DNA from: Nemertoderma westbladi
Lineage: Eukaryota > Xenacoelomorpha > Nemertodermatida > Nemertodermatidae
Assembly: GCA_032718475.1 (NCBI GenBank)
Contig: JAUCBJ010002675.1
Span: forward strand, 1-37,727
DNA length: 37,727 nt
Reading direction: 5' to 3'
Program-made: the position numbers and the translations under genes
Shown here: in pieces, positions 1 to 8,967 of the stretch
Numbering within the stretch: position 1 is the first letter of the stretch
Layout of the letters: each line of letters starts with the position of its first letter
Notes under the pieces: model-generated
Told to the model about the DNA's origin: nothing
Seen by the model: only the letters and a program-made list of their open reading frames with translations
Databases searched by the model: none

Positions 1-319
1 AGCAGGGCCAGAGTGAAGCTGTTACATGGCACACCTTGCAGGTCTCTTTTCTGAGAATATATACTCCACTTATGCTGTCCTATTACACTGGGTGCATTGC
101 AGGATTGTGTTTAGACTGGTGAGATCAGTAGGTATATGTTTGAGAGGAAATTGACCTCTTCAGGCTGTACCACCTTCTTCCATTGATGATCCTGTCTTAT
201 TCCAGATCTGGGACTCCATCATACCCCGATAGACTCTTTTACTTACTTTATAAGTATGTATAAATATATGTTTGACTTATTGTACTTTCTATTTTCTGCT
301 TGTACATTCTAAATGCGTT
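1..319. other. No recognisable feature
   Basis: AT-rich sequence with stops in all frames. It lies on the downstream side of the minus-strand NCX-A exon and is therefore probably part of that gene's first visible intron. No repeat, exon or RNA signal was found here. Confidence 0.4.
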
Positions 320-394
320 TTTTTTACTCATTTAGCTCTATATCCAATACCAGCCACAATTACATCTGGTATTCCATAAGCTCTTAGGATTTCC
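320..394 (-). mobile_element. LINE family B, short distal part (split by LINE A)
   Basis: Read on the minus strand, 325-394 encodes EILRAYGIPDV and onwards. This is the reverse transcriptase segment that should follow the SKMLEIL stretch at about 1045-1070. The two pieces of family B are therefore separated by the LINE A insertion at 395-1040. The coding match fades before about 320, so the element is broken here. This is inferred from continuity of the translated protein and from the target-site duplication at 386-394 and 1041-1049. Confidence 0.6.
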
Positions 395-1040
395 TCAAAA
401 GATGGTATGCTTGAGCATGTGGATGACTTCTGTTACCTGGGATCATGGATCCGGAAGTCAGGTGAGGACCTTCGAATACGTAAGGGAAAGGCATGGGCAG
501 CCTTGAATAGGCTTTCCAGGATTTGGAAGTCACCGAGAATTAATCGGAAACTCAAGGTCCGGTTATTTATAGCAGCAGTAGTTCCAGTACTCCTCTATGG
601 GAGTCCATGCTGGGCTCTAACTGCTGAGGACACCAAATCTCTGGATGGCACATTCACAAGAATGCTACGCCGGGTTCATTGTGTCAAGTACAATGCACAC
701 ATCTCCAACCGGACACTATATAACATTGGAGGTGTCTCATTGGTTCCCCCAAGCTTGACACTAGAACAAAATCGCCTCCGCTTTGCAGGACATTGCTTTC
801 GCCGTGAGGACTAGCCAGTGCATAATCTTGTGCTTTGGCAGCCTCATGGAGTGAATAAGCATGGTGGACAGCCCATGACTTTCTTGAGACGCATCTTAAA
901 GGACACTGGCCTTGAAGATGCAGATGATCTAGCAAATGTCATGGGTGATAGGGAGTTGTGGCGGTGCAATTTTGTCGATAAGCCGGCACAGCATTCTTAA
1001 AAATGCAGCTGCAATGCAGCATGCCGATCCTAGTAGTAGT
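395..1040 (+). mobile_element. RTE-like LINE family A, copy 1 (5'-truncated 3' end)
   Basis: This copy carries the C-terminal part of an RTE-type LINE polyprotein, after the reverse transcriptase domain (FCYLGSWIRKSGEDLRI, LLYGSPCWALTAED, RLRFAGHCFRRED), then a short 3' UTR and a (TAG)n tail at 1031-1040. The reading frame is open from 407. It has an in-frame TAG at 812-814, where the other family copies have CAG (Gln), and then continues in frame to the normal stop at 998-1000. The copy is otherwise nearly identical to the matching parts at 18045-18690 and in the reverse-strand copy at 11758-12400, so it inserted relatively recently. It is flanked by a 9 bp direct repeat (386-394 and 1041-1049), the expected signature of target-primed insertion. 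It is a dead copy, since the endonuclease and reverse transcriptase domains are missing. Confidence 0.9.
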
Positions 1041-1870
1041 AGGATTTCCAGCATTTTACTTCTATGGATTGAGTCAAATGCTTTCTTGAAGTCCACAAAA
1101 TTCAGGACAGTAGGGAGATTCTTTGACTTAATTCCCTTAATCAGTCTCTGTAGTGCAAGTATCTGAGCTATTGTTGATCTACTTGGTCGAAATCCGTTTT
1201 GGCTCTTACGCAGTAGTTTCTCTATGTGAGACCTAATCCTATATAGAATCATTTTATTGTATATTTTGGCAGCTACCACAAGCAGACAGATTCCACGATA
1301 GTTTGTTGGTATGCCGAGGTCTCCTTTCTTGGGGAGAGGCTTTAGTTGACCTTTAGTCCAAATTGGTGGTGGCTTTTCCCCTTTTAAAATCCGGTTGCAA
1401 ACATTCAATAATGGTCTGTTTAGCACTCCGGTTTTCCATACCTCCACTGGGATTTCATCTAATCCACTCGCTTTATTATTGGACATGCTTTTAATGCTTC
1501 TTTGGAGTTCGGCAGGTGTGAAGTCCCCTGTTTCTATAGGTAGTGTCTTGTCATATATTTTCCTTGTAGGGCTGACCTCGATATTTGGTAGCTGCCCAAG
1601 CAAGTTGCTGAAGTGATTTTTCCACTTCCCAACACGTTCTTCAGGACTATCGGCTTTGAGGCGCCCCTTTGCACAACTTTTCCGACCAGATACATCATTT
1701 ACAGTGTGCCAGGTAAGTCTTGATTGTTGCTGTATGTGAGCAGTTGTAATTGCTTCAATTTTATCCTGTATGTACTTCTCCTGGCTGATGTTGTAGGCCA
1801 ATTTAGGATCTTCCTTAGCTTTCTAAACCTTATTGATGTTTTCGGTTGTTGGTTGTTCGATTTTTACTCT
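1041..1870 (-). mobile_element. LINE family B, reverse transcriptase fragment
   Basis: The minus strand from about 1800 to 1050 encodes part of an RTE-like reverse transcriptase. A linker (YIQDKIEAITTAHIQQQSR, EERVGKWKNHF) is followed by the RT fingers/palm motifs LKPLPKKGDLG, NYRGICLL, KMILYRIR, QNGFRPSRSTI and the motif A strand LNFVDFKKAFDSIHRSK. The architecture matches family A but the protein is clearly different, so this is a separate family. An in-frame TAG at about 1824 breaks the upstream reading. The catalytic F/YxDD motif is absent because the element was split by the LINE A insertion and is truncated beyond it. It lies in the NCX-A intron, in the same orientation as that gene. 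Confidence 0.85.
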
Positions 1871-2070
1871 GTAGGCTATCTTATGATCTTCTCTCTTACA
1901 AGTAACCTCAGAGTCTTTCCATGGCACATATTGTTTTCTAATAGCATGCTTTTTTAATAGCATGATACAGTAGGATGTATATAGACACAGATATATATAA
2001 TGTATATATATATAATGTATTAATTAGAAAACTCAAGGTAATAAATACAACCACAGAGGGTGCTGGTCAA
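1871..2070. other. AT-rich intronic sequence
   Basis: Contains AT dinucleotide runs (about 1975-2025) and no coding or RNA signal. Probably intron of NCX-A. Confidence 0.4.
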
Positions 2071-2334
2071 TTAATAATAATAATAAACGGTAAGTAAATA
2101 CTAATAAAGTCCTGCTGTTTTTAAAAAGTGACATTTATTTCGCAAATTTTAGAGTTGGCATTACTCTTAATCATGCTATTACTGTAGCTAGACAATATGT
2201 AGCAATTGTTTAGCTTCAGTAATAGCATGATTAAGAGTATTGCCAACTCTGAAAATTTGCGAAATAAATATCACTTTTTAAAAACAGCAGGATATTGGTC
2301 TCTTTATTATTTACTTACCATTTATTATTATTAA
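2071..2334. repeat. Foldback MITE with ~115 bp inverted arms
   Basis: Two near-identical inverted arms (about 2071-2187 and 2217-2334) are separated by only about 30 bases. The shared arm contains CCTGCTGTTTTTAAAAAGTG, then TTATTTCGCAAATTTT, AGAGTTGGCA and CATGCTATTACTG. The arms differ by a few substitutions and a small insertion (about 2290-2305). The ends read TTAATAATAATAA, so a TTAA or TA target is possible. There is no coding capacity. It is probably a non-autonomous DNA transposon and could form a very strong hairpin. It sits about 50 bases beyond the splice donor of the NCX-A exon, within its intron. Confidence 0.85.
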
Positions 2335-2383
2335 TGTATATATAATGTATATAAACACTGTAGTGGCTAGTGAATTTCCTTAC

Positions 2384-3056
2384 CTGTCTCGGGGACTCCC
2401 TTCCCCATACCAGGAATGTAGCCAGCATCTATCATCCACGCCAATATGACCATTATGGGAAACATAAACAACGTAATGAGAGCCTCCCAGATCTCAACAA
2501 CCCCAGGAGAAGATGGCACAAGAATAATAAACAGCCAAACATACGCGAACAAACAGAAAAACGATGTCAACCCAAAAACCTCAATTTCTTTGATGCGACG
2601 AGTCTCACCCTTAGGAACAACAACTACGCAGATTGCGGTTATTATAAGAAGGTTGAATGATGCGCTCCCTACAATTGTTCCGGGTCCAAGTTCGCCAGCC
2701 TGTAATCCTTTACTTACCACTTCTATAACGGATAGCATAATCTCAGGAGCACTGCTGCCTAATGCCATGAGAGTTAGATTCGCCACAGACAAATTCCATA
2801 TGCGAATCTCAATGTCACGTGTTCCCTCAGGAGAATCATTATCTGCTATGGTTAGTTTTTTAGTTTGTGCTGTGATCCTCTCTATTGCAACCATGAATCT
2901 ATCAGAAATAATGGCCATGCCGAGGACACACCAGGCCAAACCGATAAAGTATAGGATTGCACGGAGAGCAGTGTTCCATTCTGATTCGTTGAAGATCAGA
3001 GGCAAGACAACACCACCCATGCATTTATTGACAATATCTCCAGTAACATTAACCAT
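2384..3056 (-). CDS. NCX: NCX-A: Na+/Ca2+ exchanger, N-terminal coding exon (alpha-1 repeat)
   Basis: Encodes the N-terminal transmembrane half of a plasma-membrane Na+/Ca2+ exchanger (SLC8/CaCA superfamily), which exports Ca2+ using the Na+ gradient. From the ATG at 3056-3054 the exon encodes about 224 residues. Residues ~30-58 form a first helix and cytosolic edge (FIGLAWCVLGMAIISDRFM). The alpha-1 repeat spans ~90-146 and includes LMALGSSAPEIMLS, with the ion-binding Glu at ~105, and GTIVGSASFNLLI, with Asn at ~135. Further helices lie at ~160-183 and ~187-208. The exon ends at a consensus donor (CAG|GTAAGG, GT at 2383-2382), and the following exons lie left of the window. No signal peptide is visible. 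The frame is open upstream to about 3098, where an AG could be an acceptor, so the true start may lie in an earlier exon. The basic/aromatic XIP segment normally following this block is not seen. Confidence 0.93.
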
Positions 3057-3109
3057 TCTGGCAACATAAGGCTCGGATCTCCCACCGGAGTTAAATAGCT
3101 AATTTTTAC

Positions 3110-3778
3110 GAATCTTTTTTTAACTGAAACTAAAGAACGAATGTTGAATCATAGTTTGGTGATGTTTCTGTAAGAATATAGTTGGAGATAATAAATATAT
3201 CTACTATGATTAGTTCGATACGTATATATAGAGGTCTTTCATGATATTGTACCCATCAGGTCATTACTTAGTAAATATTAGATATTGTTGCTCAATAAAT
3301 TGTTTGGTGGTAAGGTAATCAAATAAAATGTGATTAAATAAATTCTGTAATTACAATTTGTCAGATATTTATTTGCCAACATACAATAATAATTAATATA
3401 CCTGGTATGTATTATCTGGTATCTATGTGTTAAAATCACTGATTAGTATAATGGGGCATTGGGGGAGTAGTGGAGGGGAGGAGTTGATGTAATAGGAATA
3501 TATCCGCAATTCTAACAACAATTAATTGAAAATTTTGACTCATTGAAGGTAATTATTTACATATACAGTATATATATTATATATCAAGCCTACTAACACA
3601 TACTACACATAAGTTTATTTTAACAACTAACACATATGTTTGAGTTAGTATATTATATCAATTATACTAATGATTCTATATTTAATATTCCATGGTATTC
3701 CATTTAAATTATTTTTGTATCATAAAAACTGGTTTATTTTATTGAGGATTTTATGTTTCTGGAATTACTAAAACTACC
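3110..3778. other. 5' flank of NCX-A: no recognised element
   Basis: AT-rich sequence upstream of the NCX-A exon. It could hold a promoter, a 5' UTR or an upstream intron, but no TATA box, CpG cluster or exon can be supported by eye. Confidence 0.35.
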
Positions 3779-3857
3779 ATGTCCCTCATGCAGGGATAGA
3801 ACCCATGACATCCAAAGAGATGTGGATTCAAGGCACAAATTTAACCACTACTTAACA
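3779..3857 (-). repeat. tRNA-derived SINE remnant (head region)
   Basis: On the minus strand the segment reads TAGTGGTTAAATTTG, which resembles a Pol III A box. About 35 bases later comes GGTTCTATCCCTGC, which is close to a B box (GGTTCRANTCC). The spacing and order match a tRNA-like promoter. The segment does not fold as a convincing complete tRNA and has no clean acceptor stem, so it is taken as the head of an old tRNA-derived SINE rather than a functional tRNA gene. Confidence 0.45.
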
Positions 3858-4132
3858 AACATTTCCTGATTCAAATCCCTACTAATAGGCCTATATTTAC
3901 ATCTACATTCAGGTTTCTTTGAAAGGTAGGCCTATTTTCAATAAATATATTTAAAAGTTAGGGTAATGAAAACGGGAGAATGTGTGTCTTTCAGTAAAGG
4001 ATAGTCTTTAAGAATTGCTCGGTGCCGTATGTGCAAACCCCATACAGTAGAGCCCAGGCCCAGCCCCCCCCCCCCCACCACTAATGACCCGGCCCCAGGC
4101 CACCCAACACTCTAAATCCGGCTCGGAGCAAA

Positions 4133-4633
4133 AATGACATAGAAGTTAGGAAAGCAAAGGCTTGGGTAGCACTATCAAAAATGGATACCATCTGGAAATC
4201 AAATCTCTCCATGCACCTGAAGATGAAGTATTTTTAGTGAGACGTGGACACTGACTAAACGCTTGAATAACGAATTGATGGTTGCTACACAAGACTAATA
4301 AGGGCAGCCCTAAACATCAGCTGGAGACAACACATGACAAACGCCGAGCTTTATGGTACAATACCACCTGTATCAACCACCCACTGTGAACGCAGATTAA
4401 GATTCAGTGGGCACTGCTGGAGAAGTAAAGACGAGGTCATACAAGATCTACTTTTCTGGTAACCAACACATGGAAAGCTTACCAGCTAAAACATATATAG
4501 ACCAGCTTGAAAGGGATACTGAACTTGAGAGAAACGAATTTCGACAACTATGGAGAATCGGGAAGCCTGGAAGGATCTCATTTCCACTGTCCGAGTTCGC
4601 TCGACCTAGTAGTAGTAGTTGTAGTAGTAGTAC
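4133..4633 (+). mobile_element. LINE family C, 3' fragment with (TAG)n tail
   Basis: Translating across several frameshifts gives the C-terminal region typical of RTE-like LINEs: VRKAKAWVALSKMDTIWKS, then TNAELYGTIPP, RRLRFSGHCWRSKDE and MENREAWKDLISTVRVRST. This parallels the family A C-terminus (LNRLSRIWKS, NQTLYNIGGV, RLRFAGHCFRRED) but differs at most positions. The fragment ends in (TAG)n (4607-4632) interrupted by one TTG. It is heavily decayed, with stops and frameshifts, and lies in the NCX-A/NCX-B intergenic region. Confidence 0.8.
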
Positions 4634-4639
4634 CTCGGT

Positions 4640-5630
4640 TGGAGGTGTATAAGAAAATAAAAAGTTCACATGACTAAACTCACATGACACCCAGCTTGTA
4701 ATTGCTGGAGAAGTAAGTGATTGTAGATTGTATCTAACTACAGCAATGCAACAGGATACATTCTCAGAAACCAGAGCTCTGGGAGTCCAGAGGACTTATT
4801 CACAATGTACAGTTAAAAGACTTGTACAGAACATTGATCCTGGATAAAGCTATAGAAATGTAAGTAGTGTATATATGTGCTGTAATTATGTAAAGCTGTT
4901 TTTGTTAATTAATTGTTGATAATTGTAACAGTTTTAATAGTTAATTAATATGATCTATTACTTTTAATTTTTTCATATAATTTATATGTAAAATGTTGCC
5001 AGGCATAGTCGTTTTGGAATAAAAATAAACTGTTTGGCTTCGTCTGCCTTCTAAAATAAAACATAAAAATTTGAATTCATCGCTTGAGAATGATGCATCA
5101 CCACTGTTTTGCAACACAACAATAAACACATCCACAGTTAGTTCGTTAGAATAAGCCACACAAATAACCATTCACTATATTGTAAACAGCAGTATTTTAC
5201 TTTATAAAATGACTTCTCCCATATAACCACCACCTGGTTGCCATAAATAAATTCCTTACAAAGATATCAGTAGTATTTTTTTTACTTATTCCTTTTCTTT
5301 CTCAGAAAATACAAATGTTATATCTACATAATACTCGCCTAATCTATCACTCTTTGTTGTGACAACTCTACAACGCCGAAAAGACACATCCGTTTTTGGA
5401 AATAAAATGTCACCATAGATGTACACTGTCTGGGTTAAGTGAGGTAAGTCAGCATTGTTTCCATTGTTATGAATCCTCTGCGGCATTCTGGTGTACTGTA
5501 TGTACCATGAAGAGATCTGGTGTATTCTTCATTAAGCATGTCAACAGCAGTTTGCTGATGTTGGTCCACAGGCAAATTGGCGCTGTGTTTATTAGTATAA
5601 TTTATGTAAAAGACAAGCCCTGGCCCATTG
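4640..5630. other. Intergenic, no recognised gene
   Basis: Only short chance ORFs were seen, none with family resemblance. The sequence is AT-rich and may be old, unrecognisable transposon remains. Confidence 0.35.
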
Positions 5631-5631
5631 T

Positions 5632-5811
5632 TAAAGCTTTTGCGGCAAAAATGTGTTGTTTTTGTGCAATACGGTGCAATACGCGAACTACTCTAAAACT
5701 GGCATTATCTCGAGGTATTGGAGAACATATAAAACTTACACCCTCTAATGTTTATTTTGGTACAGAGCTATAGTGACGAAATTACCAGCGATTGGCCAGC
5801 ATTTATCTTAT
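5632..5811 (+). repeat. Dispersed ~175 bp repeat, copy 1
   Basis: This segment is repeated in the same orientation at 20893-21063 with roughly 85-90% identity by eye. Shared blocks include AAAGCTTTTGC, CTACTCTAAAACTGGCATTA, TCTCGAGG, ATATAAAACTTAC and TTTATTTTGGTACAGAGCT, ending near TTGGCCAGCATTT. Copy 1 carries a roughly 12 bp duplication (TGCAATACGG). It has no coding capacity. It may be a SINE or MITE, or the end of a longer element whose other parts have decayed. Confidence 0.75.
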
Positions 5812-5814
5812 TCC

Positions 5815-7120
5815 ATAGGTACCTCCTATGGTACCCTATATATAGTAGCCTACCCCATTCTCAGCCATAAAATTCAGTCTTCCACATGCGGTGGGTCGCT
5901 AGACTGGCTTCTGCTGTGGTCATATTTTGTACGGGCTGTCAGACATCATAAGACACATAAATTAGCAGGTTAAACTGTTAAAGGTCTAAAAGCGTGAACA
6001 GTATTGACTTTTTGATTTTATTGTTCCGCCAGGACAATAATTTTTTTCAACATTTTTCAACAAAAATGTGTTAATTATTAATTGTATTGTGCACTTATGC
6101 AATAATTAATATTTTATAATGGGAATTAAACTAAATTGAATTGAATTGAATAAAAACTTTACCACACCGGTCGGGCGGTAACTGTAGGCCTAGCGGTACC
6201 ACATAGCAGTATTAATTCGATTGTTACATATTTATATACTGGTAGGCTGTTTAAGAGACTAGGGCCTGTACACCCCTTATTTCTTTTATGGTTTACTTAT
6301 TTCTGTCAGCTTTGTTTATCTATAAGTGTAGTATTGAGCAGAAGGTGTGTAATCCTGCTCAGATTGTAGAAGTAACTTGTAGGCTAAATTGTTGTCCAAT
6401 TGTCATTGGGTTTGAGGTGAATTAAAGTGTTGTGGGTTATTTGTCTGATAAAGTGCAGTTAGGAACTGGAGGCTTCCATGTTATAAGGTAAATCCTCCAC
6501 TAAAGAATAAGTCGTACCACCTAGTCTGGAACGTGTACTAACTAACAATTTCAAAAACTTCATCTACTGTCTTTTATTTTAGATTTAGCGGTAGTCTCTC
6601 AGCATTATTTAAATAATCTGTAAGGGTAGCGTAATACTTATTATTCAGAGTTTATACAAGTAATATACTAATATACATATTATTCATGTCCCTAAGTTCA
6701 TTCCTACAGTAATTCTGCTAGTTGTATGTACTGTAATAGTTAAATTAACCCCAGTACTACTTTAGGACTGCTTGGCGTAGGTCAACCGGTGATTTCTTTA
6801 GCATCAAAGTAAGTAAGACTAAATACTCTGGTCACTCCGGCAGATGCTGTGGTTCTTTTAGCTGTTCAAGTATATTTAACTGCGAGTTATATGTTGTATA
6901 AGTGTTGGTATCTAGTATAGGGTTTAGAGTACAACACTTTCCAGATATTTAATTTAGTGTGTATGCAGTATATTTGTGTTGTAAAGTGGTTAATAGGTCC
7001 ATTAGCGTAGGCTATGATAATTAACTTCTAGGTATAGGACACTCTGGGTATGTTTGTTTATAGTGTAGACTAAGCCATCAGACGGTGGCATTTCCTTATC
7101 TAGAAAACGCGAATTATTGA
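5815..7120. other. Intergenic, no recognised gene
   Basis: AT-rich, with stops in all frames. A small palindromic pair of GGTACC sites occurs at about 5818-5834. No repeat matching the rest of the window was noticed. Confidence 0.35.
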
Positions 7121-7126
7121 ATGCTA

Positions 7127-7966
7127 CAGTCCCGCTCACCAACAGAGTGCCATCGGATCCGATCTGAACAGATCGGATCCAACAGCTTCAAACATTTTCA
7201 GACAAACTCCAACAGTCCAACAACTTCAAACAGATTCAGAAGCTTCAAACAAATTCAGACAGTTTCAAACAGAATCAGACAACTTCCAACAACCTGTCAA
7301 TCGCTCCACCCACACACAACTCCAACTCAATTTAATTTATAGCATTATTTACATTTCTAATTAAGGAATTAAAAACGTGTTGGTGTTATTATATTCATTT
7401 ATCGGAATTTATATTATAGGAATTTATTATTCGTTTATGCTGTTATGCATGCTAATTAATTAATTGATATAATTAACGACATAATTATGTAAATAAAAAT
7501 TGTTAAATGAAACAAATCTTTGTTTCGATTTATAATTGACAATAGCACTCCCTCACAATCACTTCAAATTGAGAGTTAAAGTGATTGACATTTTGTTAAT
7601 GAACTACACTTTTGTAAGGCATTGGTATATTCCAACAAATTCCGATGGCGTCAAACAGCTTCAGACAAATTTAAACAGCTTCAGACAGATTCAAACAGCT
7701 TCAGACAATTTCAAACAGCTTCAGATAATTTCAAACAACTTCAGATAGCTTCCAACAACATCCAACAGAAATTTCAAACACTTTCAGACGGATTTCAGAC
7801 AGATTCAGATGGGCTCCAACAGACTAAACTTGTTGGAAATATTTTCACCAACAGAATCAAACAGTACTAAATCTCCGTAGGTTAGTTAGCATTGTGCTTG
7901 TTTGAAACTGTCGGAGTGTGTTGGATCCGATCGGATCCGATGGCACTCTGTTGGTGAGCGGGACTG
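7127..7966. mobile_element. TA-flanked TIR element containing 20 bp satellite-like repeats
   Basis: The ends are a perfect 38 bp inverted repeat starting CAGTCCCGCTCACCAACAGA and ending at ATCGGATCCGATC. It is flanked by TA on both sides (7125-7126 and 7967-7968), as in Tc1/mariner/pogo-type insertions. Just inside the arms are nested palindromes of GGATCCGATC. The interior holds two blocks (about 7188-7310 and 7640-7830) of imperfect direct repeats, roughly 20 bp, of the form TTCAAACAGCTTCAGACARA. These are separated by about 300 bp of unique AT-rich sequence. No transposase ORF is present, so it is non-autonomous. The perfect TIRs suggest fairly recent movement. Confidence 0.85.
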
Positions 7967-7969
7967 TAC

Positions 7970-8529
7970 TTTATTAGTTTCAAAATTCCATAGTATACCC
8001 CCCGTAAAGAACCAGAAATTCGAAGTTCTGGTTAGTAAAAGTCCTGTATAATTTCCCTTAAAATTGTTCATGTAACTTTTGTTTATTGTTTATTTAGAGA
8101 TTGTGTAATCTCAACCCGACGTATATACTTAAGTAATTTAGTAATGATAAGTAACTAGGAGTGATAATTAGGAGTGTTATCCTTCAGTATTGTGACTTCT
8201 GAACTCAGGAATTATTATATATATTTCAATATTGATTAAACCCACTATGGGTATATATATATATCTTTATATTTATAAATTCAAACTTAATCAGATTTAT
8301 AAACTTGTAGGCCTGTTATACACCATTTAGGTCTTTATATATGCTAAGCCTATTGCTTAACTTCAGCAATAAAGTAAAGGAAATAATTCCAATAATCTGA
8401 TATAATCAGCTATCATTGAATTATTGGTAATACCGGTACCTACAGTAAGCTTATTATATAGTTATATAATTTAGGATGGACACATATACCGGTACTCAGT
8501 GATTTATATCAGTCTTCAGTAATACTGTA
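7970..8529. other. Intergenic, AT-rich, no recognised gene
   Basis: Contains TA-rich microsatellite (about 8215-8275) and no coding, RNA or repeat signal that can be supported. Confidence 0.35.
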
Positions 8530-8768
8530 AAAGCAAGCAAAGCAAACAGTCGGCCGAAGCCGGAGGCGACCCGAAGGCTCCTCTTTCGATAGCTGCTACA
8601 GAGGGTAGGGGTGGGCGCTACTCCTATCCCAAGATTTGCTCCCAGTTATTTAACTGGTACTCATTTTATCGACCCCAGTGGATGAAAGGCTGAGTGGACC
8701 CTGGTGGGACTGAACCTACAACCAATAGATTGCAGGCCCGGCGCTCAACCAACTGAGCTACCCCGCCC
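8530..8768 (-). repeat. tRNA-derived SINE, full or near-full length
   Basis: Read on the minus strand, the head (8768 downward) begins GGGCGGGGTAGCTCAGTTGG and contains a strong Pol III A box (TAGCTCAGTTGGTTGAGCG). A B-box-like GTAGGTTCAGTCCC follows at about 8715. A tRNA-unrelated body of about 170 bp follows (CCACTGGGGTCGATAAAATG, GGTCGCCTCCGGCTTCGG). The element ends in a (GCTT)n-type tail, which reads AAGCAAGCAAAGC on the plus strand. A shorter copy with the same tail lies at 30609-30690. The tRNA-like head is probably a pseudo-tRNA, not a functional tRNA. Confidence 0.8.
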
Positions 8769-8769
8769 T

Positions 8770-8967
8770 AATATATACTAATATATATACTATATACGTA
8801 ATATATACTATGTATAGTGTATACTGGTATTTAATAATTGCTATCTATCCATATTACCTAGAGTAGCAATAATTTGTAACTATAGGACTGACAGTTGATA
8901 CTGGTTAATATTAGACTTACTGTTAAATGTTGTGATAGTAATAGGCACCTAATTACGATCCTTAAAA
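8770..8967. other. AT-rich segment before the gag remnant
   Basis: TA-rich runs at 8770-8830, then sequence that may be the LTR or leader of the BEL-like element. No clear LTR border or primer-binding site was recognised. Confidence 0.3.

Noticed and set aside
2446-3069. Plus-strand ORF of 207 codons
   Set aside because: It is the antisense shadow of the NCX-A exon, which has strong family motifs on the minus strand.
3779-3857. Functional tRNA gene on the minus strand
   Set aside because: A and B boxes are only approximate and no acceptor stem or clean cloverleaf can be drawn, so a SINE remnant is more likely.
7121-7870. ORFs with FKQLQT/SDNFKQLQ repeats
   Set aside because: They are translations of the 20 bp DNA repeat in a non-autonomous transposon. 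The frame changes between the blocks.
7127-7966. CRISPR-like array (20 bp repeats)
   Set aside because: The units are contiguous, imperfect and without unique spacers, and the window is eukaryotic.
8700-8768. Functional tRNA gene (strong A box on the minus strand)
   Set aside because: The T-arm is imperfect and the segment continues into a SINE body that recurs at 30609-30690.
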